A stretch of DNA of 64,000 nucleotides from Sindora glabra (GCA_020226215.1 CM035229.1:84833343-84897342); one strand, 5' to 3'; numbered from the stretch's first letter, positions 23,883-38,600 are shown. The notes: a model not told the origin generated them from the sequence alone. Numbers and translations are program-made.

Positions 23883-25272
23883 TCCATTTACTTGATTATA
23901 TTGAATTATGGTAGCTTACAATCTAATACAGTTTATTAGCTTATGGTATTGGATTATAATAGTTGATATTTCATTATGATATTGGATTATATTAATTTAC
24001 TAGCTTAGCTCCCATACAATGCACAAAATTCATTTTTAGACAAAATTAATATATATTATAGTATTAATATAATTTGTATAATTAAAAAATCACAATTAGA
24101 AATATAAAGATATACATATATGTAAATACATACAATACTATTCTTCTCTAAATTTTTTATAAAAATATTTTATTTTATGAAAAATTTAATATAAAATATA
24201 AAAAAATTAAAGTTTGAGAGATTACATACACAATCCCATCAAACCTATGTATTTCAAGATTAGTTTAAAAGCATAATAATCACTCTTTTTATCAATAAAT
24301 ATATTACGGCTTTTATGTATGAGCATTATAATGATTTACAATATGAATATATTAAATAATTTATTAAGAATATAAAATATATTTAAATAAAAAATAAGTA
24401 TTTTTTAAAATTACACTTAGGTAGAATATTTGTGTAATATAAAACAATTATATAAAATAGCAGAGATTTCATTATATACTTTTTGACATCAATTTTTTTA
24501 GGTTATTTTAGGAGAGAAATTATTTATTTTGAGAGAAAAATTTATAGGTGGAAGAGTTTAAGAAAAATAATAATATAACATGGAATATAGAATATAGGTT
24601 AAAATTAATTTAAAAATAATTATAATAATTTTAAGATAAATATTAAATATGATTTATTAGTAGATTATAAAATATTTAAAAGAGGATAGAAAATAAAATA
24701 ATTATGATATATTAAATTTAGAAATAAAATAAATTACTTTAGTAAAATATGAAGATGATAGGCAACTCATTAAATACATTTTGACATAAATTTTTTTAGA
24801 GATTATTTTAGGAAGGAATTTTTTTTATTTTTGAAGAGAAATTTGCAAGTCAAAAAGTTTTAGGGGAAGATATAGATATTCCATTATAGTATTGAATTAT
24901 AATAGCTTATGTTCCATTATAGCATTGAAATATTATTATTACCTTATACTCTAGTCTAGAATTGAATTATATTACCTTATATTCTATTATGGTATTGAAT
25001 TATATTATTTTATATTTCATAATAATATTGAATTGTATTATCATATATTCTATTATAGTGTCAAATTATATTATTTTATATTTTACTATAGTGTGAAATT
25101 ATATTGTATTAGATTCTATTGTAGTATTGAATTATACTATTTTATATTTTACTATTGTATTAAATTATATTACCTTGAGTTTTATTATAATATTGAATTA
25201 TATTGAGGATATATCCTATTAAAGTAAATGATTATATCAACATATATTTTATTACTATAATAAATTACTATA
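23883..25272. repeat. 33-bp minisatellite, ~15 diverged units, interrupted
   Basis: Units of 33 bp with a core like TAGTATTGAATTATATTA repeat about 11-12 times between 24871 and ~25272, and about 3 less regular times at 23883-23999. The two parts are separated by the insertion at 24000-24870. Divergence among units suggests an old array. Confidence 0.85.
24000..24870 (-). mobile_element. Non-autonomous Helitron-like element inside the minisatellite
   Basis: On the minus strand it begins TCTTCCCC after a host A (right end, 24870). It ends with a GTGCATTGTATGGG motif followed by CTAG (left end, 24000-24003) and a host T. This fits Helitron insertion between A and T without target duplication. 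Joining base 23999 to 24871 recreates exactly one 33-bp unit of the host array, which fixes both boundaries. The interior is AT-rich and non-coding with two ~95-bp direct copies 298 bp apart (24474 and 24772). No Rep/helicase is present. Confidence 0.75.
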
Positions 25273-25405
25273 ACATATTTTGACTTTTATAAAAGATTTT
25301 ATAGGTACACACCTTTGATTATCATGACAAATTATATAATCTTATATTTGAATATTGTAATACACTAGATTGATATGTGTTTGAATATTACAAAATACAC
25401 ACACA

Positions 25406-25440
25406 CTAGAGTATAATCTATACGATGCATGAATTGCGTT
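25406..25440 (-). mobile_element. Helitron-like 3' terminus
   Basis: The minus strand has CATGCATCGTATAG followed by CTAG (25406-25409) and a host T, aligning well with the ends at 24000 and 5799. The body should extend rightward into the AT-rich sequence, but no 5' end could be fixed. Confidence 0.4.
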
Positions 25441-27610
25441 ATTTTATAATTTCAAATAAAAGATTTAATCAATTTAATAATTTTATTTATAGTTTTGAGA
25501 TATTTTAAGAGAAATGGTATATGTACTGACTTAATTCCAAAATTTTGTTCTAAATTAGACGTAAGATATTTAAGGAGCAAAAAAATCAATGCTAGGATAT
25601 TTATTTAATTTGATTATTTAATAATAATAACAAAAACAAATGGGATATAAATTAGGTTTACTGTTTTGAGTCATTTAAGATTATTTTATTTAAAATTTTT
25701 ATCAATATTTTATAATTCTATATTAATTGCAATACATGTGCTCTAATTTATTTTTAATAACATATCAAAATTTTAATATTATTATTTGATTTGTTCAATC
25801 TTTTTAAAAATTGAGTATAAAATTAAATGAAAATTAATTTAATCTATTAAAAAACACCTGCCTAATTAGATATACTTTGAAATTAGACTAATATAACAAA
25901 TATTATGTATTTTTTGATAATAAATTTAAATTTGATATAATTTAATAACTTAAATAGGTGATTAAAAATTTAAAAGAGTACTGAATTTTTAATGAGTTTA
26001 GATTCCTTTTCTTCTTTTTACTTTGAATATATTAATATTATTCTAATTTTAGATAAATATAAAAATAAAAATTTGTATTATTGTATATACTAATAAAAGA
26101 TATAAAAAATTAATAACCATCTCTCTTAAAAATAAAATTAATATAATCTAAGGGATCCAAATATATGGTTATATTCTAGTATAAAATAAGTGACCCACTT
26201 TTTCTTAATCCACAAACAAAATAGTATTTCTATTTTAGATGATTGGATAAGTTTACTCAAATTGAAATAAAGTGAATTAAAATCAACAGATATCAAATAT
26301 CAAATATAATCTATTTAATGAAAATGTATAATTTTATCATATCAAAAAAATAAAGGATAATTTTGATAATAGTAAATAAAAAAGAATATATATATATAAG
26401 TTACATAACCTTTGAAAAAAATAAATATATTAAAAAGAAACAAAAAAAAAAAACTTAATGTTACTTGAATTAGACCCTTCATGCGCCAAATCATGTACTT
26501 CATTACTATAGTTTAGGGATCATTAATATGCAATGAATATAACTCCTCCTTCATATATTTGAAACAAGTATTGTACTTATAGCAAATTTATATTGCTTTA
26601 ATATCTTAATACCTTTTTTAAATCTATTTAATGTCATTTGAGAATCATTTACATTAATAATATAATACATCTTACTATATATCTCACCAGTCAAATAATA
26701 TGCTTCAACCAAAGCTATTTGAGATTAAGTATTGCCATTGTTTCATCACTAAAGAAAATGTATGAAAAATTTCTCAATAAATAAAGAGTTCAAACAAAAT
26801 AAAAAAAAGCTCAAATAAATTTAAATTTTTTTGATTTTTTAAAGTTATATATAGCTTAACTAGTTGTTAAAGATTAGAGTCCATTTATTTAAAAAATGCA
26901 TAAAAATTAGAAAACATAATAAACAAGGAAAAATCAAGTAAATTATTTCAAATAGAAAGAAAATGCATGAAAATTAAATAAATCAAGGAAATAAATAAGA
27001 GAAATTATGAAAATGTAATCAATGAGAAAAAGAAATCATAAAGTTTTTTTTTCTGAATTTAATATAAATTATTATATATAAATAAGAAGTTTAATATTAG
27101 AAAATGCAATAAATAAGTGAAATAAATTAGAAAGATTAAAAAGCACAATAAATAAGGGAAATATGAATGGGAAGTATGTAATTTTTCTAATTAGGATTTT
27201 TTCTTGAAATCTTGTGTAAATTTAGGGTTTGGTGAAAGCATAATCATACACTTTATGAAACAAAGGATACTAAATAATGATAATGTTAGTTATATAGTGG
27301 AACCCCTAACAAAGGAGTTAGTTAAATATAAGCATAATAGAGGATATTACGAAAACTATTAAGGAATACTTGAGTTTTTGGTCTAACTACTCCTGAATGG
27401 ATGATTAAATTAATTCTTTAATATGTAAGGGATTAAACCTAGAATGTTAAAATAGAAATGATAATAGATATAAAGAGACTTAGGAATATATTAAAGCTAA
27501 TGGATGCATCAATTAAGTAGAAATCCTATAACATTAAGGAGAAAATAAGGGAAGGTGACTTTAATTATTGAGAATAGGAAAATAACATGTGCATGTTAAA
27601 AAGGAGTATT
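25441..27610. other. AT-rich spacer
   Basis: Probably includes the body of the Helitron-like element that ends at 25406. No gene, RNA gene or other boundary recognised. Confidence 0.4.
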
Positions 27611-29400
27611 TGTCATGACCTTAATTTGATTATGATCGACATAGATCCAATTATTCAATTTCCACCAACCTTGACATTAACAATACTAACTCTACACTAA
27701 TTCCACATTATTTCATTATAAAATTTTACGAAAAGAAAGATAAAGTCTCTCCTATTTTTTGTTACTCTTCAAGAGTCACACACCCTATATTTTTAAACTT
27801 GATATATAAGCAACTGATTAACAATATAGAAACATATACATAAAAAAATAATTTAACATATCAAATACATGATCACAATTATCGTTATCTTTAACTATTG
27901 AATTTAATTCAATAGAATCCTAACTATTAAATTCACCTTTGGATTGCCTTAAATTTTCACTTAAACTACACCACTTGATATTTATAAATTGAAGCATGAA
28001 AATGTTAACAAAAAAAAAGTGAGTTTTATAAACTCAGTTAATGTGTAATTATCTAAATTCCACTATTGAGATCATTTAGAAATAATTTTCAGATAGATCA
28101 AAATTGTCATGGAATGTATTATATGAAACTTAGTATTGGAATTATCATTAATCAACCAAATAGCTACCAATCAAGTCTTTCATTCACAATTATAACTAGT
28201 TTCTATTCATTAGCATATAAAGGCATAATTGCCATCATTTTAAATAGATAAAAGTGAAAATAATAATAATTATTAAATGGTTAAAAGAAGTTAGTCTATC
28301 CTGTGCTTCACGATATTTATCAATCACAATTTAACTTTATTCCTCCTAATATTTATCAATTCCTCAGGTATATCAATCATAATCATATAATTTGGATTTG
28401 GTATGACTTACTAATATTTCATTTTATCATTTCAAATACAATATTAACAATATAACCAATGAACAACAATCAACAAATTTAAATAGGCATTTTCATTCAC
28501 ATCATCTAAGCTTTTAGTAAACCCATATATCAATACAAACATAGTCATTTTGTTAATTACAAGCACAAACACCTTCTATATTAAAGTATATATTTATCAA
28601 AATAATCAAACAATATCCAACATGATCTTGAGGCTACATCATTTCTAAAGAAATAGATAACAAATATTAACTAGAAATAGAAGGTGTACCAAAAGCACTA
28701 ATAAATATTACACACTTGGTATAATAAGAATTAATTTAAATTACTGTTCCTATGTTCATACAAACAAAGAAGTCTAGTTACATCTACCAAGTTTACAATA
28801 ACTTAAATATAAGATTTCTATATATGAAAAAATAAATAAGAAATATAACATTTAAAAAAGAACAAAAGTATCCTATAGGGATAGTTATACACTCACTTAG
28901 AGCCATTTATCCACTATCAAAAGTTCTAGGATATCCATATTCATTTCTTCCTTTCTTTTTTCCTATTTAGAAATTTACAATGTTAATTTATAAATAATTT
29001 GATAATATATTTTTCACCCAAAGATCATTATTCTAGGTTCTGCTCACATTATTTTATAATTCCTTACACTTTTCTTTTATATTTTTAACTCTTTTAATAA
29101 ATGAAATTTTATATTTTAAAGGATTTCTTAGATCAAGATCAAATCACTTGAGATTTAAGCCTAAAACTCTAAAGAGGCTTTAATCACTTTATTTTATTAC
29201 ACTATATACTTTGTTTCCAATATTTCTAACTCCAGCTCAATAAAACTAAATTTCACATAATTAGGGGAATTTTTTAGATTAGGCTTAGATTAATTGAAAT
29301 ATAGAATATAATCCCTTAGAAATGCTCTACTAATATTATTATAACATTCTCTAGTATAAATACTTTATTTTTTCCAAAGAATTATCAAGTATATCAAAAT
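27611..29400 (-). mobile_element. LTR-like remnant, Ty3/gypsy type (minus orientation)
   Basis: Begins TGTCATGACC, matching the minus-sense ends of the LTRs at 8905 and 62153. Near 28021 it carries the GAGTTTTATAAACTCA motif typical of the U5 side of such LTRs. The opposite end (expected ..GGGTGTTACA) was not found, so the element is truncated or too decayed and the right limit is approximate. Confidence 0.35.
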
Positions 29401-31279
29401 ACCCTTGAATGAGTTCTTTGATTTATGCATATAGGCTTAAAAATATTGTAGACTTTTTGTTTAGAGTAGTTTACCTACCTTTAAGAAGGTTGCTAGTGCC
29501 AAAAAATATTAGGATTATTGAAAAACATAGCCCTACGGACTTAATTGTTGCTATCTCTAGCTACACCATACAACTCCTCTTGTTATGGATTGATGGTGGC
29601 TTATCGAAGAGCCACCTTAACAAGGTTGTGGTGTAAGAATCATTCATTATAGCTACCATCTGTAAGCTTTATCTCGATCAGCTCACCTCTAACCCAATTT
29701 TTTTGCACCCCTCACTGGTGGGTAGCCATTGCCAAATGATAATCCTTGTATAATAACTTATGCAAATTGAAGACCAAAAAGTGGAAGAATGAACATCATG
29801 GAAAAAGAAAAAAGGGAAAAGAGAGAAAGAGAGAGATTGTCCAAAAAAGTAGGGAGGAAAAAGAGAGAAATACAAAAAATAAGGTACAAGATCTTATCTA
29901 ATGCTTCACAATACATCATCAGTTCACTTACCATGAGAACAAATATAGTAAAAAAAAGTATTAGATCAAAGTAACATAAATCATGTATTCTAATTGAAAT
30001 AATTTCTAGGAGAACCAAGTGGATTTATAAGCAAATTCTATCCATGGTTAATAGCTTATATTGCTAAGAATAAAATTGTTATGAAAACTAATATAACTAG
30101 TTAAAATAATTTTTATATATCCTAATTGAATCAATTATCTAATTAATTCACGTGAGTGCTAGCTTGTCATTTAATCTACATATCTATTGAAAATCTATTA
30201 ATGCTTTTAATCTACATTAAACTTGTATAAATTATTAAAACTCTATCTATTTAGAAACTACAATTTATATTTATGAGGAATTGAATTATAATATAATATA
30301 TTTTATACAAAATTTTAGTTATCTGATTGATTGTACAAATGAAACTACACTTATATGATACTAATTATATAGTAATAAAAATATTAAATAAATATAGAAA
30401 TAAAAATGCACTAATACTAAAAAACTTTATAATTTCATTTTATAAATTATTTTATATATACTAAAACTCATTTGTTCTATCTAATTTTCTTTGTATTAAA
30501 TTTATCCTTCATAAATGTTTTATATCAATTTTATCTTTCAAAAATAATTAATTTCTTAATTTTGTTCCTTTGTTAATATTTTTCATTAATTGTTGTTAAT
30601 TAAATTATTATGAGATAAAAATAAAATTTTTACATTTTTAAGTAATTTTTTATTATTTTATAATTTTTTTAATAAAACTTAACTTATATAAAAAATACTC
30701 ATATAAATAATAACTTTAAACAATCATGCATATTCAAATTATAATTATAAATTACTATTTAAATTATTATGAATTTATTTATTTTTAATTTTTTATTTAT
30801 AACACTTATTTTTAGCATTCATAAGTATAAGTTAAACTATTTGATCTTTCATAAATTTTTAATACTAATTACATCACTCATATATTATTTATATTTTATT
30901 TTTATCTTTCTATTTATTAAGTCATTAATCCATCAATAAAATTATAAATTGATAGATTAAATTAATTAAATATAAGGGATGAAATTAATATAAAATATTT
31001 GTGATGGATGAAATTTATACAATTGAAATTAATAGAGTATTAAAATAAAATTTTAAACTATTATATATGTATTACTCCATTAAATATGCTTTACTTAAAA
31101 TTTACATAAATATTCTTTTAATATAATGATTTAATTATTATTAAATAATATATAATTTTATATAATTTTTATTTTTATTTTTTTATGAAAGTTTTCTCAA
31201 TATTATAGTGATGAATATAAAATTTGTTATTATATATTTCTATAATAAAACTTATTATCACGTATGCCACAAATTATAG

Positions 31280-31281
<2 letters not shown>
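29401..31281. other. Spacer with a GA-rich tract
   Basis: The stretch at 29400-29960 is more complex, with a purine-rich run at ~29795-29885, and may be part of a retrotransposon. The rest is AT-rich. The open frames here look like chance. Confidence 0.4.

Positions 31282-31340
<59 letters not shown>
31282..31340. repeat. TA microsatellite
   Basis: Uninterrupted (TA)n of about 59 bp. Confidence 0.95.
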
Positions 31341-31346
<6 letters not shown>

Positions 31347-31779
31347 GGTTTTATTATTTTCTTTCTTATCATATTTTTTAAGAAGAACATGACTTGATTA
31401 AAAATAATTTTTTATAATATTTTGTCCCCTGAATAATCTATCTTTGTTTAAGCTATGTTTTAAAAATTAGACTAAATGGGAAACTAAAAAAATTATTGTG
31501 TATGTATGTATTTTATATATATTTTAATCTTATTAATTTTTAGTTTTAATATGTAAAAAATTTAAATTTATTAAATAATCATATAACATAATTTTTATAT
31601 ATTATAATATCTATTTTGTAATATGTATTAAATTAGTACATAAATAAATGAAAATGTGTAAGACCTTAATGGTTGAATTCTATCTTATATATCTTAAAGT
31701 TTGGTGTTTAACTTATTCTCTATCATTTTAAGCAAAAATAATAAATGTATATAATTATATAATTTGGTGGTAGTTTTAT

Positions 31780-31827
<48 letters not shown>

Positions 31828-32639
31828 AATCAATTTATTTAAAACATTAGATTCTATAACCTTTTTTATTTTAATCAATTTAAATAAACTATTTATCAAA
31901 CATTTAAATAATTATTTAACTTGGTTAATAAGTTAAATGCTCCTAATGTAGTTGATAAATTAGTTATTTGTCAAACACCTTCAACATAAAAATATTTATA
32001 TATTCTTTTATTATTTACTCCATTATAGCACATTGCACCTATTTGTCACAGAAATGATACATTTGACTATAATTTTATTCATAAAATTAATTCATGACAT
32101 AAGTAATATTTTACTACTAGTAAAATTTTCCAATTTACATGATGAAATAAGTGATACTTTACCACTAAGAATATGTTCTTATAACTTAATTTGTGGCATA
32201 AGTAGTATTTTGCTACAAATAATTTTTTTCATTGTACAAGTGATATTTTACCATCGAGAATATGTTCCAATGGCTTAATCCATAACATAAGTGATATTTT
32301 AACATAGGTAGAGTTTTTTCATCACATAAATCTTTTAGTTTTTTGTATATTTATTTAATTTTTATTATTATTGTGATAATAGATAAAATTGCCATGATTT
32401 TTAAATTTTTGTGACATAATTCATGACGCAAGTGTTAATTTATCATAGTGTTGCATCTTTTAAGTAAATAGTAAGGTTCAATATTATTGTCAACACATAT
32501 ATTGTTAGAATCGTTAGCATAGTTAGATCTTTAAAAATTCAAGGATAAATTCTTTGAAAATGAAAGAACTATTAAACCCATTAGAAAATTAAAAAATTAT
32601 TAAAATATCTTTATGTATGAAATTAATTATTTGATTATT
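31341..32639. other. AT-rich spacer
   Basis: Contains a second (TA)n run at 31782-31823. A TTTGTCAAACACC motif at ~31965 resembles the end of a small hAT-like MITE; its partner was not identified. Between about 32090 and 32300 a ~65-bp motif (CATAAGTRATATTTTACYA) recurs three to four times. Confidence 0.5.
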
Positions 32640-34561
32640 ATAATTATTTTTAGAGAAATTTTATAGGGAATAATAAAAATTCTATGATAGAATGTGAGGT
32701 AGAGTAATGAGAAAGAAGGAAAGAAAAATATTTAAGGCTAGAATGTAGTTAGAATCAAGTAAGATTGTATGGAAAAGATTCAAAATCTAATATTTTCTTT
32801 TATATCCCTATTTCAATACATTATTTCCAAAATGCCTTTAGCTTTTTAAAATTTCTAGCTACCAATCCTATTCTTTATCTTCTTTTACTGTTCTTTCTTA
32901 CTTTCCTCATTTATCTAATCCCAGCTGCCATCAATCCTTTTTAATTCTTGGTTTAATCAATGTAAAAGCCTTTAGTTTAGACTTTAACTACTTGTTTTTC
33001 TTGCTTTGTTGCTTGAAGATGGTAATGATAGGAAATTTTTCCTTAATAAAAGAGTTTGAAACTCTAATTTAGAAGTTAGTTGATTTCTTTAATTTAGGGG
33101 AAGCCAACCTTGAAATTAATGCTTAAACCATCTCTTCATATTTAAGTAAATAAGAAATCTACTTATTTTAGTTGATTTATATGATTTAAATTAATTTTGG
33201 ACTTGTTGAAGGTTAATTGATAAGCATTTGAATTTGTTGTGATTGACTAGTACGGAGGTTGTATATAATATAATTTCTTGTTAGAATTAATTAGGAAACC
33301 ATTATTTTTGTTTGATATAATAATTAAATTCAATATAGAATGATTTAAGTTGAAATCTTGAAATAAAATGACCGAATGAATAATGAAAATACAAAAATTA
33401 TATAGAATTCTAGCCTATAATTCACTATTAAGTCAACTGTAGCCCTAAGAGTTGTTTTCAAAAGGCTTATAATCGATTACATAATCAATTTTATCAAAAA
33501 TATTGCTCTCTAGATGCTTGTAGTCAACTATGCCTTACAAAATTGCTCTCTAGATGAGTAAAGTTGACTATAAGGCACCAAATTTGGCTTTTAGGCCATT
33601 ATGGTTAATGATCTAATTGATTAGCACCTTGTATTTCTAGTTTTACATGTTTATTGAAATTTTTTGTGAGGATAAGGCAGATTCTAGAGGGATAAGGATG
33701 AGTGTTTAAGGGGATAAGATTAATCAGGAGGTATAAAGAGATTTAAATACTTTTTTATTTTATTTTTTTATTTCTATTATCTAGATTTTTTAATATAAGC
33801 ATTTGTATGTAATGAAGGGATAATCTAAGTGAAACGAGATCTGTAATACCCTTGTATATATGATGAAGATTAGATAGTTTATATACTGAGAAATATATTG
33901 TTATCATTATAATGTACATCAAATTGTTGATATTTGGTTATGATTGGCCAATGAAATTGTGTAAATGAATACAATAGCTCATGATTTGAACATTTCTATT
34001 AAGTATAACATTATAGGACAAGTGAAGCAACTAAATCTTACACCATGTATGTTGTGTCTATTTCTTGAAAAGGTAGACTAATTCATAAATAATATTTTTC
34101 CCTAAAAAAGGTATAAACATTCACTTCTTTCTTCATATAGATTACATAATAGAATAGATATTAAACTCTAGTTTATTTTAGTTAATGTACACTACTTTTA
34201 CTTACTAAGTTTTCTATGAAAACTTATCCTATTATAATTTTTGTTTCTTTTCATTTTATGAGAAATTTTTCCTTTAGATACTCAACTACTATTTATTAGG
34301 ATAGAAATGGACCCATTTGAGCATTTTAGAATACAGGTGAGATACTAGACAATTGGAAGAATTAGTGATATATGTACTTGTCTACTATATAGTAAATTTA
34401 TATTCTTCTACATTTTGTCATTAGGATTACTCATTTCTATTAAAGATTGTGGTGCCATAAAATATTTTTATTAAAACTACCTTTTCATTTAATAACATTA
34501 GTGAGAGATTGCTAAGAGCAACTCCATATAACAATCACATATGGATGATTGAATTGTGACA
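32640..34561 (+). mobile_element. Nested LTR retrotransposon remnants
   Basis: LTR-like sequence in plus orientation with clustered TCAACTRTAR / GACTATAA motifs at 33430-33610. A second LTR start, TGTAATACCC, lies at 33842, and an ACTTACTAAGTTTTC motif near 34200. A possible end GAATTGTGACA is at 34551-34561. No flanking duplication was found and no coding region adjoins. Confidence 0.4.
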
Positions 34562-35690
34562 AATCACCGTATGCCTTAAATGTAGGTCATTTTAATCTTA
34601 GGAATTGAAAACACCTAGAAATGCTATTTGTGGCTTGTGCTTATGATCTATGATTTTTTTTTTATTTTTTAGCAAAGATGTCAATCATAAGTTCATTTAC
34701 ATGTAAATCTCCTGTAACCTGATAAAAATTATTGTCTCACATAAAAAGGTGTTGATCAAACTTTTTGAAAGATAGGGAGATTTAATTATCTAACCTGTCA
34801 TATTTTTTTTTCTTTTAATATTTTGTTTAAGAATTTTGTTGAAATGTTGATCAAATTTAATATAAAAACCCATGAGCTTAAAACTAGTATGGCTTGAAGG
34901 ATGAGATCACTTTAGACTTCGTTATGTTTAGAAGTTAGAAGGAAAGGTAATAAAGAAAAATAAATAGTTAAATTATAATTTTTTTTATTTGAATGTTCAA
35001 AATTATATAAATAGAGATAATAGAGAGTTAGACTAAAATACCTAACTAACCAGCAAGTAATTTTATAATTTTATTTATTTTAAAATTTTAATTTATTAAT
35101 AAATTTTTTATGATTAAAAAGTATTTTTAAAATATATGTCTATTGAAAATTTTTCTAGAAAATATTTTTACTCTCTAATAAATTTTTTTTATAAAAAATG
35201 ATATGCTAAGTTAACATACAATAATGTTATAATTATTATTAAAAAGGCTTATAAAAAAATTATTATGACTTGACATAATATGATTTTTATTTGACAATAT
35301 TAAAAATAACCTTACACTCACCCTAAAGCCAATAAGGATGAATATATATAAATAAATGAATAGGATCACAATTGTCATGTCTAATTATTATGAATAATAA
35401 AAAAGATAATTTTATATTTTTATTAAAAAAATTTATAGTTAAAATGTGTATTTTTTACATGCCATATGCCTATCAAAAAATATAAATAATATTGTTATTT
35501 GAATGAAATGTAAAATAAAAGCTAAAATAGGGATTAAAATAATAAATAAAATAAATAAATTTTCAAATCTCTTCAATTTGAAAAAAATATAAAATTTTGA
35601 AGAGTAAAAAATTTTTAAAAGATTAGATATAAACTTTTATTTCCATTTTTTTCTTAAGCAAAGCTCATAAATAATACAAATAGTAGTACA
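34562..35690. other. AT-rich spacer
   Basis: No gene or bounded repeat recognised. Confidence 0.45.
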
Positions 35691-38600
35691 CAACCTCCTC
35701 TCCACCCAAACAAATCATAAGTCCACATCAACTCCCAAACAACAAGCACAGTTCCTTGAGCCGGAAGGAAGACAAAAAGGCTGGAATAATACGATCGAGT
35801 TTTTTTTTTAAAAAAATTAACGGGCTAGGTTAATGTTTGTTGGGCTGAATTTAAATCATGATTTCATCTTAAAAAAAAAAGGGAAATTACTCAATTTGTT
35901 AGGCTGGGCTGCATAAAAAGTGAAGTTAGTTTTCTCGAGCGGCATGCATTTGCTAAGTCAAGAATCCTCCTCTCTGAAATTGCTTTTCTCCATCCTGTCT
36001 CTATGATATTCTTCCTTACTCCTCCTTCCTCCTTCCTTGTTTACGTATCTCCCCACGCTACCTTACTTTTTCTCTGTGAGTTTCTATCCTGTCTTTATCA
36101 CAAAAAATGTAGTAGTCATGATAAATCTATTAATAAAATTAGGCCTCAGCATTCACACAAATTTCATTCATATTTTAAGGAATTTTCGTTGCCAAGGCAA
36201 ACGGAGTTAGTGTTTGGAAAAGTGCATGCCTATTACAAAAAAATCTTAAAAGATAAAAATCAAATTTGTGTGAAAGTTAAGGGATTAATTTTGCATTTTG
36301 GTCATTTCATATTATTTTTTTTTTGTAATAATTCAAGTGGTAAAGCCACTAAACTAATTCAGGTTATAAAAAAAGTAATTTTTTTTAGAATTATTGAATG
36401 TTATTTAAAGCAATTTGACCAATCATTTTATTAATGCTAATATCCTTTAATTTTTTTTGTCTATTAAAAGCCTTGAAACTTCTAATTCATGTTAGTGCCA
36501 AGCCTTAAACAAGATTTAAACCTAGCACATCAAATAACGTAATCCTTTATTCAAATAAAAAGCTAGAAATAGCCTAACACTTTCCGCTATAAAATTCTCG
36601 TAAGGTAAAAATAAATCTTAACAATCAATAAAACTAAAAAATATTAAGGTCATTATTTGAAGAGTGAGATGAAACGAAGGAACGTGGGTACTGTGAGCTG
36701 AGAAAATGATCAAACATAAACGCGCATCTTCATGTTTTATCCTCGTCAGAATCAACACACTTTGGATTACAAGACACGTTGTGCTATGTTAGGGGCTCAA
36801 GTATACACTGATGGCCATCCTGGGACATCAGATGATTGCCCCAGCAAGGAGCTTCCGACTTTGTCATCATTGGAAATTGAAATGGATTCAACAGTTGCTT
36901 TTCTTGTCTTTGGCAAAACCTTCTCCTTCCTATCATTCGAAAGAGAAAGGGGATGATAGGCATGTAAGGATTGCATTCTGCACAGGTTTCATTTTTATTT
37001 TTATTTTTAAATATATATTGGTCTTTGCAAGCATGTGATTGATCTCCAAATTCAGCGGTTTAATTTGACTGCAGTATTGAATGCTTCAACTATACAACAT
37101 TTTCCATGCTTTTTTTCTTTTTCAACAGACAAAAACTCATGAGTTTCTAAACAACTGCCCAGACTAACTTTTCATGTAGACCCCATGATTCCACCAAATT
37201 AAACTGTGTCTGCACTTTGCTGCATCCAAGTGCTTTCACTTGCGTGTGCTACTGTGAACTGATACGTATAAGCATTTCTGTCTTTTTATCTCAACCAAAT
37301 TGATGACAAGACAGAGTTGAGTTGGTGTGCCATAAAAGGGGTTATTGCTTCGCTTTAGGTCACATTAGTTGGCTTAAATCACATCATCTTTTGCTACTTG
37401 CATATTGGTGATAAATAAATATATATTATCTTCACTGCTTGCTTTCTTCTCCACTTCCAATTATTACATACAGTCTGTGATTTTTTTTTCCTTTTGTTTT
37501 TACGTTGATGTGATGACTAGGGGGATTATATTTTTTAAACTTGTTTTTATAAATGCATATTCTATTAATTTGGATCATTTGAACCATTTAAAAGACAACA
37601 ATATGTCAATAAAAAATAAGATAAAATTAATAATTTTAATTCTAAAATTATAAAGTGTTGGTAAAATTATTCCTTAATTATATAAAATTATAATTTCATT
37701 TTTAAATAATAGTTTAAACATACAATTTCGCCTCTTTATATAGTAATTTAGAGATAAAATTATTTATATGTAACTGTACAAGAAAATAAAATTATCTGTA
37801 CAGAGAATAAAATTATAATTTTATATAATTTAAGAATTATTTTACTAATGCTTTATAATTTCAAAAATAAGATTATTAAGTTTGCTAGAAAAAATTTTAA
37901 AGGTGATGATAAAACATCAAGTTCATTAGGAAATGATAGGATCCGTGAATATATAGTCAAATTACATAAAAGATTAAACAAGTGACTGCTAAAATTTCCA
38001 ATGACAGCACTATATACTATGTACGTGCCAAAATAGAAAACAATCACAATATAACTAAAAAGTGATGCCAATGTGAATTTTTTTTTTTATAATGTACTGT
38101 GTAGTATGAAAGTTTTTACAATTAATCATGGTATCCAAGCACAGATAAATATAAGACAAATGTAGGGTCAGAATCTTGGATGAAGATGTAGCCAGTAGTG
38201 CAGCACCAGCATCGTTTTAAAAAGATTGCTTATCCACAATTTTGCTGTCCTGGAAAACAATTCAATGCTCGCTGCATCCGTAAGTGGGTCTAAAGTAATT
38301 CTTTATTGAGGAATATTGCATAGCGACAAATTAAGGTAGATGACGAGATGCATATAGTGAGTGGAAAGCTGGGAACGAAAATGGCCTAAGCCTATGAATT
38401 CGCATTCCCTTCTATTCTTTGAAAAATTAAAGTTCTGCTGGCGGAGTAACACTTATCCATGTTTTTTAAATTCAAATAATAATTTTTATTGACAAGAAAT
38501 AAAAAAATATTCTAAAAATTTTATTATAAAATTATTATTTGAGTTTAAAAATATCATTATTTAAATTTATAAAAAATTATTATCGAATATGTATGGGCTT

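Noticed and set aside
33842..34561. Complete solo LTR from TGTAATACCC to TTGTGACA
   Set aside because: Flanking 5-mers do not match and the right end is weak, so it is only listed as part of nested remnants.
36003..36434. 143-codon plus-strand open frame
   Set aside because: Low-complexity Phe/Lys/Ile-rich peptide, no recognisable motif or splice context; left as part of an unassigned stretch.
38171..38200. Resemblance to the miR172 sequence (AGAATCTTGGATGAAGATG)
   Set aside because: Several mismatches to the mature miRNA and no matching star arm within hairpin distance.
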